A stretch of 31,036 nucleotides of DNA from Desulfobacterales bacterium (GTDB lineage Bacteria; Desulfobacterota; Desulfobacteria; Desulfobacterales; UBA2174_A): positions 1 to 31,036 of the forward strand of contig JALOPD010000018.1 in the NCBI GenBank assembly GCA_025454075.1, written 5' to 3'. Position numbers and translations under genes: made by a program. Below the pieces are notes generated by a model. That model was given only the letters and a program-made list of their open reading frames with translations, searched no databases and was not told where the DNA came from. Below, one piece after another: positions 25,066 to 31,036 of the stretch; the first letter of the stretch is position 1, and every line of letters starts with the position of its first letter.

Positions 25066-25413
25066 TCAAACTTCAGCGTCAAAAGAAGCCACGGAAAATC
25101 CTATTGCCTGAGCGGCTGCCGTCATGACGCGATCGGCTGTAGCGAGAGCCTCCGCCTGGATCTCTTTTGCAACCAGCAAATGTACGGCGTCCAGCGTCCG
25201 GAGCGGGATGGCGGTGAGCATTGAAACGAGATTCACGGCGCCCTCGGCCCACTTGTCGGGCAACGGGTGGCAGATGAGGTGTTCAACCATGGTGAGGTCG
25301 CTGACGGCGACCGGGCCGTGTTGCTGGATGTACTCCTCCACATCGTCGGATCGGGATTCGTTGATGTACCACTTGGCGAGGGCGCTCGTGTCGAAATAAA
25401 CGACGGCGTTCAT
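25066..25413 (-). CDS. PIN-domain VapC-type toxin, shortened
   Basis: 115 residues, starting with ATGA overlap of the antitoxin stop. The PIN acidic residues are present: Asp8 in YFDTSA, Glu44 in MVEH, Asp75 in LDAVH and Asp94 in ATADR. PIN toxins are Mg-dependent RNases, often cutting tRNA or rRNA. It is shorter than typical VapC (about 130-140): only about 30 residues separate Glu44 from Asp75 instead of about 50, so part of the central helices is missing. It may be inactive or a small variant. The last 11 residues (SVASFDAEV end) lie in a segment that is also found upstream of cyclase copy 2. Confidence 0.72.
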   Translation of the reverse strand: MNAVVYFDTSALAKWYINESRSDDVEEYIQQHGPVAVSDLTMVEHLICHPLPDKWAEGAVNLVSMLTAIPLRTLDAVHLLVAKEIQAEALATADRVMTAAAQAIGFSVASFDAEV

Positions 25414-25637
25414 CGGGCATCCCTGTCTTCACGGATCAACTTTTCGCTTCCCTCCCGCATCTTGGGCATGCTTTCGCGAAGAGTGCGGTGTGAGGGGATG
25501 GGTTTTCGAGGTCGAACCCTCGCCAGCCGCGCTACCGGTTTTCCGTGCCGGGTTATTATCAATTCGTCTTCCTTGGCCAGCAGGCTGCTCAAATGAGAAA
25601 GCGCCTGGCGTGCTTCACGAACCGAAATCGTTTTCAT
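25410..25637 (-). CDS. Phd/YefM-type antitoxin
   Basis: 75 residues. MKTISVREARQALSHLSSLL is the N-terminal Phd/YefM fold that dimerises and binds DNA, followed by EDELIITRHGKPVARLARV, which is the family's core; the rest is a basic, probably flexible tail that would bind the toxin. It stops 4 nt into vapC. Antitoxin of this type neutralises the toxin and represses the operon. AAGG lies 8 nt before the ATG at 25637. Confidence 0.83.
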   Translation of the reverse strand: MKTISVREARQALSHLSSLLAKEDELIITRHGKPVARLARVRPRKPIPSHRTLRESMPKMREGSEKLIREDRDAR

Positions 25638-25689
25638 TTAAATACCTTGTGAGAATAGAAAATGAGTCATGTTGCATATTTTTATCAAA

Positions 25690-25718
25690 GTAGCACATTC
25701 AGTGGCAATGTAGCACAT
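25690..25718. promoter_or_regulatory. Pair of 9-bp direct repeats upstream of the antitoxin; likely operator
   Basis: GTAGCACAT occurs at 25690-25698 and 25710-25718, exactly 20 bp apart (about two helical turns), in the 110-nt AT-rich gap between the antitoxin start and the end of cyclase copy 2. The spacing on one face of the DNA suits binding by a Phd/YefM dimer pair. A minus-strand -35-like TTGATA lies just downstream (about 25689-25684); the -10 is unclear. Confidence 0.5.
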
Positions 25719-25747
25719 ATATGTCTGTATAGCAATGCCGCTTGGTG

Positions 25748-27667
25748 TCAGGGTTGGGCCCCAGGAGCCTTGTCCGGCAGCCCGGCCTTGCGCAGGGCTT
25801 CAATGTAGGCGTTTACTATTGTCCGATCTTTGAGCAATGCCCTCTTGCCATACCACTCCAGCGAGAATTTGGGGTTGATCCGCAGCACCTCGGCGGCCGC
25901 GGCACGGGCCTCTTCTTCGCGGCCCATCTCGATGTACACGCCCGCGAGTGCTGCGTGCATCCAAAAATCGTTGGGGGCACGTTGCAGCGACTTTTGGAAC
26001 AGCGCCACTGCTTCTTCAAATCGCCCGGTAAGCCGTAATGCGAGCCCGAGATCGTTGTAAAAGGGGGACGGGGCAAGGGGATTGAGCCTGATCGCTTTTT
26101 CCAAAAGCGGGATAGCGTCGTTCGGCCGTCCGGAATAGAGAAGCGCCTTGGCATACATGAATGCCGCAAATGGAGAGCCTTGATCCAGGCTTACGGCTCG
26201 TTCGCCTTCGGCTATTGCCTTTTCATAATCTCTTTGTTGGAGATAGAGAATGCTCAGGTTGCCGTGCGCAAGCGCATAGCTGTCGTCCATTGCCAGTGTT
26301 TTCTGCAGCAGAACTTTCGCTTTCTCAATGAATTCGCCGGCAGGCCGTGACGCGTCGAACCAATAGTAGTTCGTGTACACTGCCGCCAGGAGGCGATAGG
26401 CGTTTGGGATCTCCGGGCACATGGCTATGGTTTCGTCTGCTATCTGATGGGCCTTGCGGGTGTCGGTCAAGGTGTTGCGGTTGAGGTAGCCGAATCCCTC
26501 CTGCATTTTCAGCATGCAATCGAGACCATGGGTGCCTTTGAAGAGCTTCATTCCTGTTGGTGAAGCTCCGGTCAGCTTCACCTCAACAGCGGTCAATACT
26601 CTCAAGGTGATATCGTCTTGAAGATCGAACAGCTCTGCTGTTCGGGCATCGTAGCGCTCCGCCATGAGTTGAGCGCCTTTCAGCGCATCGACCAGCTGCA
26701 CCGAAATTCGGACCCGGTCCTCCGACCGCTGCACGCTGCCCTCGAGCACGTACCTCACGCCAAGTTCTTCGCTCACCTGCTTTGCAGCAACCGTCTTCCC
26801 CCTGTAGGTGAATATCGAGTTGCGCGCGATGACGAACAGCCGCGGCACCTTGGACAGGGCGCTGATGATGTTGTCGGTCATTCCGTCGCAGAGCAGCTGT
26901 TGTTTCGGGTCCTCGCTCAGGTTTACGAACGGCAGCACCGCGATCGACGGCAGCTCAGGCAGGGGCAGCGCCATCTTCGCCGGGTCGGCCTTCTCAACGA
27001 CCGGCGCAACCGGCCGCATCACGAACTGCCAGAGCCTTACGCCAGCAGCCAGCAAGAGCACGACGGCCAAACCGATGATTATCCGGTTTCGCCTTGCACC
27101 CTGAACCCTGAACCCCGAACCCTTCCCCTTCGTCACCCTCGGCTCCAGCACCACCCAGTACGCCCCCACGGGTTTAGCGATGTTCTTCACCGTCTGTTCG
27201 CCCAGGAACTCGTAGCCGAAGGGCAGCTTGCTCTCGATGTGGTCGAAGGCCGTCTTGGAGACGCATATCCCCCCCGGGTCTGCCAGCGACTCGAGCCGGG
27301 CTGCAATGTTCACCCCGTCGCCGTAGATGCGGGACTCCTCCTCGATCACGTCCCCGAGGTTCACGCCGATGCGGAAGAGCATCCGTCGGTTCTCGGGCAG
27401 CTCGGCGTTCCTCGCCTGCAGCTCCTTCTGCACCGCCACCGCGCACTGCACCGCGTCCACGACACTGGCGAACTCGGCCAGGAGATTGTCCCCCGGGGAA
27501 TCGACTACCCGGCCGCGGTGCTGCCGGATGAGATCCGAGATGATTTGCTTGTAGGTTTCGAGGATCCTGACGGTGGCCGCCTCGTCGTCCTGCATCAGAC
27601 GGCTGTAACCGGCGACATCGGCGCTCAGGATCGCGGCGAGCTTGCGGCGATAGGCTTGAGGGTCCAT
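25748..27667 (-). CDS. Cyclase/TolB-like/TPR protein, copy 2 (intact)
   Basis: 639 residues from the ATG at 27667, 7 nt after GGGAGGCGG; the frame is open 26 codons further up but that part matches the untranslated leader of copy 1. Residues 1-175 form a class III nucleotide cyclase domain with metal Asp17 (ILSADVAGYS) and Asp60 (SPGDN), Asp117, Asn120 and Arg124 (YGDGVNIAAR). Where active cyclases have Lys before TxGD, this has Asp56 (VVDSPGD), so activity is doubtful. A membrane helix (about 195-217) leads to a TolB-like domain (about 241-369, IAVLPFVNLSEDP) and TPRs (about 380-639). Likely a membrane signalling protein; its ligand is unknown. Confidence 0.88.
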   Translation of the reverse strand: MDPQAYRRKLAAILSADVAGYSRLMQDDEAATVRILETYKQIISDLIRQHRGRVVDSPGDNLLAEFASVVDAVQCAVAVQKELQARNAELPENRRMLFRIGVNLGDVIEEESRIYGDGVNIAARLESLADPGGICVSKTAFDHIESKLPFGYEFLGEQTVKNIAKPVGAYWVVLEPRVTKGKGSGFRVQGARRNRIIIGLAVVLLLAAGVRLWQFVMRPVAPVVEKADPAKMALPLPELPSIAVLPFVNLSEDPKQQLLCDGMTDNIISALSKVPRLFVIARNSIFTYRGKTVAAKQVSEELGVRYVLEGSVQRSEDRVRISVQLVDALKGAQLMAERYDARTAELFDLQDDITLRVLTAVEVKLTGASPTGMKLFKGTHGLDCMLKMQEGFGYLNRNTLTDTRKAHQIADETIAMCPEIPNAYRLLAAVYTNYYWFDASRPAGEFIEKAKVLLQKTLAMDDSYALAHGNLSILYLQQRDYEKAIAEGERAVSLDQGSPFAAFMYAKALLYSGRPNDAIPLLEKAIRLNPLAPSPFYNDLGLALRLTGRFEEAVALFQKSLQRAPNDFWMHAALAGVYIEMGREEEARAAAAEVLRINPKFSLEWYGKRALLKDRTIVNAYIEALRKAGLPDKAPGAQP

Positions 27668-27727
27668 CGAGCCGCCTCCCAACGGCGGAAGGTTTGAAGA
27701 AGCTCGAAACTTCAGATTCGAATTCGG

Positions 27728-27771
27728 TTCAAACTCCAGCGTCAAAAGAAACGGCAGAAAATCACATTGCC
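27728..27771 (-). pseudogene. Decayed vapC tail upstream of copy 2
   Basis: 44 nt match the 3' end of vapC (25065-25108) at 37 positions. Read in the vapC frame it gives AM-stop-FSAVSFDAGV-stop, against AIGFSVASFDAEV-stop in vapC. It begins directly after the stop of copy 3. It is a relic, not a gene. Confidence 0.7.
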
Positions 27772-27773
27772 AG

Positions 27774-29714
27774 CTACCCTTTTGGAGATGTCTCGGGCAA
27801 ACCGGCTTTACGGAGTGCTCCGCTGTATTTTTCCACGGCAGCCTGGTCTCTTATCCCAACCCTGGATGAAAATTCTCTGAACTGCTCAATCGAATACCGG
27901 GGATTCACGCGAAGCAATTCTTTAACTGCACCGCTGGCCTCCTCCGTCCGTCCAAGCAAGCCCGCGGATATGGCATAGCCAAGATGGCCCAGATAGACTT
28001 GAGGATTTTTTTGGATCGCCTTTCTGTACATCTCGGCAGCCTTTTCATATTGTCCGGCGAGATTGTAGGCCATGCCGGCGCCCGTATAGTTGCCAATCAC
28101 TGGAATCGGGCTAAGGCGAAAAAGCCTGTCGAACAACGGAAGCGCCTGCTCCGGCTTACCCGAACGCCAAAAAACGGAAGCCGATTCATTGAGAACCCCT
28201 GGATGGTTGGGTTCAAGCGATAACGCTTTCGCGGCATCGGCGAGGGCTTCGTCATACTGCCGCATCTGCGCGTGTATCACGCCTCTCAAGGCATAAAAAG
28301 GCCCTTCCTCCGGATCGAGGGAAATGGCCTTGGTGATCATTTCCATGGCCTGGGCGTTGGCCTGCTGCGGAGAATCGGTTCTTCCCATCGAGGCGTCCAA
28401 GGCCAAAAGCAAGGCCAGCCGGGAGTAGCCCTTGGGGTATTCCGGGTCCAGGGCGATGACTTCGTCGCACAGCTTTCTGGCCTGGATGGCATCGTCTTTG
28501 GTCAGACGGGTTACATACTCGGTGGCTTGAAGATACTTCAGATATGCCTCCATGTTCTTCGTGCCTTTTGCGGCAGTCCGAGTCTCTCCGCCAAGCACCA
28601 TCTTTCCTCTGAGCTCCGTGATGATTTTCATGGTGATCTCGTCTTGCAGGGCGAAGATGTCCTTCAAACCGCCGTCGTATCGATCCGCCCAGAGATGTTT
28701 GCCGGACAGCCCGTCGATCAACTGGGCCGTGATGCGCACCCGCTCGCCGTCGCGGCGAACGCTGCCCTCAAGCACATACTGGACCCCCAGTTCCTCGCTC
28801 ACCTGCTTGATCTTAACGGGCTTCCCTTTGTAGGTGAATGTGGAGTTTCGGGCGATAACGAAGAACTGCGGGATTTTCGAGAGGGCCGTGATGATCTCTT
28901 CCGTGATACCGTCGCTGAAGAACTCCTGCTTGGGGTCGTCGCTCATGTTGGTGAACGGCAGGACGGCAATCGATGGCTTTTCGGGCAGGGCATAGGTCAT
29001 CTTCCCGGGGTCGGCCTTCTCGACGGGCTTGGAAGCCGCAGACTGAGGCGGCGGAGCGGGGCGCAGGAAGAACTGCCACGCCGCGGCTCCCGCGAGTACG
29101 ACCAGCACGGCGGTTATCCCAACGGCCCAAAGCCTGCGCCGTGAGCCCGACGATGTGGGCCGCGCGCCTTTCGTTTCCACCACCCCGTTGTCCATCAGGG
29201 CGCGGTAGACCCGCACCGGCCGGTTGATGTTCTTGACCTCGTGCTCGCCGAGATAGTCGTAGTGCAGCGGCAGCTTGTTCTCGATCTGCTCGAAGGCGCT
29301 GCCGGAGATGCAGATGCCGCCGGCTTCCGCCATTCCCTCCAGCCGGGCGGCGATGTTCACCCCGTCGCCGAAGATGCGCTCGCCCTCCTCGATCACATCC
29401 CCGAGGTTGATCCCGATGCGGAACTCCATCCGACGGTTCTCGGGCAAAAGCGAGTTCTTGGCGCGCAGCACCTGCTGGATCTCGACCGACGCCTGCACGG
29501 CGTCCACCACGCTCGCGAATTCGGCGAGCAGGTTGTCGCCGGTCGAGTCCACCACGCGACCGCGATGTTGGGGGATGATGGTCTTCATCACCCCTTTGAA
29601 GGTGTCGAGGGTGCGCACCGTCCACTCCTCGTCCTCGCCCATCAGGCGGCTGTAGCCCTTCACGTCCGCACTGAGAATCGCGGTCAGCTTGCGTTTGAGC
29701 TCCTGCGATGGCAT
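27774..29714 (-). CDS. Cyclase/TolB-like/TPR protein, copy 3 (intact)
   Basis: 646 residues from the ATG at 29714, 5 nt after AGGAGG; a GTG two codons upstream is inside the ribosome site. Same layout as copy 2: class III cyclase domain with Asp17 (ILSADVKGYS), VVDSTGDN and FGDGVNIAARLE, a membrane helix (about 207-228, AVGITAVLVVLAGAAAW), TolB-like domain (IAVLPFTNMSDDP) and TPRs such as YPKGYSRLALLLALD and QYEKAAEMYRKAI. It again has Asp in place of the substrate Lys. It is more diverged from copies 1, 2 and 4 than they are from each other, for example in the linker and the TPR part. The gap to copy 4 is 61 nt, so co-transcription is likely. Confidence 0.89.
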   Translation of the reverse strand: MPSQELKRKLTAILSADVKGYSRLMGEDEEWTVRTLDTFKGVMKTIIPQHRGRVVDSTGDNLLAEFASVVDAVQASVEIQQVLRAKNSLLPENRRMEFRIGINLGDVIEEGERIFGDGVNIAARLEGMAEAGGICISGSAFEQIENKLPLHYDYLGEHEVKNINRPVRVYRALMDNGVVETKGARPTSSGSRRRLWAVGITAVLVVLAGAAAWQFFLRPAPPPQSAASKPVEKADPGKMTYALPEKPSIAVLPFTNMSDDPKQEFFSDGITEEIITALSKIPQFFVIARNSTFTYKGKPVKIKQVSEELGVQYVLEGSVRRDGERVRITAQLIDGLSGKHLWADRYDGGLKDIFALQDEITMKIITELRGKMVLGGETRTAAKGTKNMEAYLKYLQATEYVTRLTKDDAIQARKLCDEVIALDPEYPKGYSRLALLLALDASMGRTDSPQQANAQAMEMITKAISLDPEEGPFYALRGVIHAQMRQYDEALADAAKALSLEPNHPGVLNESASVFWRSGKPEQALPLFDRLFRLSPIPVIGNYTGAGMAYNLAGQYEKAAEMYRKAIQKNPQVYLGHLGYAISAGLLGRTEEASGAVKELLRVNPRYSIEQFREFSSRVGIRDQAAVEKYSGALRKAGLPETSPKG

Positions 29715-29775
29715 GGGCACCTCCTGGATTAGAAGGAGAGGCAGATTCTGGATGATGGATGAAATACAGTTTTTT

Positions 29776-31036
29776 TTAGGACTGGGCCGGCGGCGGCTTG
29801 TCCGGCAGCCCGGCCTTGCGCATGACGTCGATGAATTTTTTTACCGGCGCCCGGTCTTTGTATGCCGCCACCCGGTCCACCCACTCCAGGGAAAACCTGG
29901 GATTGATCCGCAGCACTTCGACGGCCTCGGCGCGGGCCTCTTCATCGCGCCCATGCATGCTGTAGACCGCCGCCAGGGCCGCATGCGGCCAGAACCAGTT
30001 CGGCGCTTTCTCGCTGGCCTTCTTGTACGCCGCCGTCGCTTCCTCGATCCGGTTTGCCGTGCGCAGCGCCCCACCGAAATCGTAGTAAAAGGTCGCCGGC
30101 GCCAACGGGTTGAGACGGAGCGCCTTCCCGAAAAGGGGGATGGCCTCCTCCGGTCTGGCGGCAAAGCTGAGCGCTACTCCCAGGCGGTAAAGACACCACG
30201 ACGAACCCGGCTGCAGAGAAAGCGCCCGCTCCGCCGAAGCGATCGCCTCGTCATATTTCCTTTGCTGCATGTAGATCATTATCAGGTTGCCGTGGGCGTC
30301 GGAATTGTTCTCGTCTATGGCAAGTGCTTTCCGCACCAGCTCTTCCGCCTTTTCGAGCGACTCGCGCGGCGACGTGGAAGCGCCGAGGATAACCTCCTGG
30401 TAATTCACAACTCCAAGTGAGCGATAAAGACCCGGCGACTCCGGACACGTCGCTATGGCGGACTCTGCGACCCGGCGTGCCTGTTTGATGTCCGGCACCG
30501 TTCCCCGCTGGATGAATCCGGACACCTCCTGAAACTTCAAATAGCAATCGAGACCCTGCGTCCCTTTATAGCGATGCGCCCACCCTGATCCGCCGAGGCC
30601 CTCCAGTTTTACTTTGACGGCCGTGAGCACTCTGAGGGTGATCTCGTCCTGAAGAGCAAACACGTCAACTGCTTTGCCATCGAACCGTTCCGATAGAACC
30701 GGGCTGCCGTTGAGCGCATCGACCATCTGCGCGGTGATCCGGACCCGGTCGTCCGACCGCTGCACGCTGCCTTCCAGCACGTACCGCACGCCGAGTTCCT
30801 CGCTCACCTGCTTCGCTGGAACATTCTTCCCCTTGTAGGTGAATGTCGAGTTGCGGGCGATGACGAACAGCAGAGGAACCTTGGACAGGGCGTTGATGAC
30901 GTTGTCCGTGATCCCGTCGCAGAGAAGCTGCTGTTTCGGGTCCTCGCTCAGATTCACAAACGGGAGGACCGCGATCGACGGTTGCTCGGGCAGCGGCAGC
31001 GCCATCTTTGAAGGGTCGGCCTTCTCCACGACCGGC
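29776..31036 (-). CDS. Cyclase/TolB-like/TPR protein, copy 4 (5' part beyond window)
   Basis: The frame is open from the right edge to a TGA at 29776 (420 codons). It starts in the linker (VVEKADPSKMALPLPEQPS), so the cyclase domain and membrane helix lie outside the window, if present. The TolB-like domain (IAVLPFVNLSEDPKQQ, LLCDGITDNVINALS, ELGVRYVLEGSVQ) and about seven TPR-type helical pairs follow, ending MRKAGLPDKPPPAQS. It is closest to copy 2. Its last-read 99 nt are identical to copy 1. The true start is not in the window; an internal GTG at 31029 is not a credible start. Confidence 0.85.
   Translation of the reverse strand, partial: PVVEKADPSKMALPLPEQPSIAVLPFVNLSEDPKQQLLCDGITDNVINALSKVPLLFVIARNSTFTYKGKNVPAKQVSEELGVRYVLEGSVQRSDDRVRITAQMVDALNGSPVLSERFDGKAVDVFALQDEITLRVLTAVKVKLEGLGGSGWAHRYKGTQGLDCYLKFQEVSGFIQRGTVPDIKQARRVAESAIATCPESPGLYRSLGVVNYQEVILGASTSPRESLEKAEELVRKALAIDENNSDAHGNLIMIYMQQRKYDEAIASAERALSLQPGSSWCLYRLGVALSFAARPEEAIPLFGKALRLNPLAPATFYYDFGGALRTANRIEEATAAYKKASEKAPNWFWPHAALAAVYSMHGRDEEARAEAVEVLRINPRFSLEWVDRVAAYKDRAPVKKFIDVMRKAGLPDKPPPAQS
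30938..31036. repeat. 99-nt exact copy of 24284-24382 at the window edge
   Basis: The last 99 nt of the window match 24284-24382 without a mismatch, and the base just before differs (C against G). The match ends where the 70-bp tandem unit of copy 1 ends. The surrounding copies otherwise differ at many positions. Confidence 0.95.

Overview
The window is a GC-rich bacterial segment that reads most like an anaerobic deltaproteobacterium (Desulfobacterota-like). That is an inference from gene content: a tungsten/molybdenum-type aldehyde:ferredoxin oxidoreductase, a selenophosphate synthetase that itself contains selenocysteine, a Mrp/NBP35 ATPase, a c-di-GMP-controlled cellulose operon, and several cyclase/TolB-like/TPR proteins. 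There is no rRNA, tRNA, CRISPR array or insertion sequence that I can see.

Layout. 1-8124 (minus): a bacterial cellulose synthase operon in the order bcsA-bcsB-bcsZ-bcsC; bcsC runs off the left edge. 8284-9213 (plus): a strong sigma-70-like promoter and a Mrp-type ATPase. 9383-10474: an unrecognised protein with an Ala/Pro-rich linker, closed by a good intrinsic terminator. 10573-11725: promoter, leader hairpin and selD, whose reading frame crosses an in-frame UGA followed by a bacterial SECIS-like hairpin, so a standard ORF search misses its first 53 codons. 11768-13887: a minus-strand class I/II aminotransferase and a plus-strand exported phosphoesterase. 13968-18740: a likely plus-strand transcription unit of aldehyde:ferredoxin oxidoreductase, YvcK/CofD-like protein, Tat-exported DUF362 protein and alpha/beta hydrolase, followed by a small lipoprotein. 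19282-21155: a geranylgeranyl-reductase-type flavoprotein, probably leaderless, and a divergent Cys-rich YkgJ-like protein. 21431-21892: an AT-rich operator-like region, a ribbon-helix-helix protein and an overlapping zinc-ribbon protein. 21921-23300 (minus): a GAF + SpoIIE/RsbU-type phosphatase.

23416-31036 (minus) is a tandem array of four paralogues with a class III cyclase domain, a membrane helix, a TolB-like domain and TPRs. The third and second copies are intact and the fourth is cut by the window edge. The copy at 23416-25033 is broken by a 70-bp tandem duplication (frameshift) and by loss of its start and first roughly 31 codons, apparently by recombination between short direct repeats. 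A VapBC-type toxin-antitoxin pair sits between copies, and a decayed vapC tail upstream of another copy suggests that vapC end and cyclase were duplicated together. The last 99 bases of the window are identical to part of the broken copy, which suggests the right edge is an assembly break.

Most worth checking: the Sec-containing selD; the decaying cyclase array, whose members carry Asp where active class III cyclases have the purine-selecting Lys; the RHH/zinc-ribbon pair; and the 212-nt bcsA/bcsB overlap, which looks like a one-base frameshift at a six-G run.
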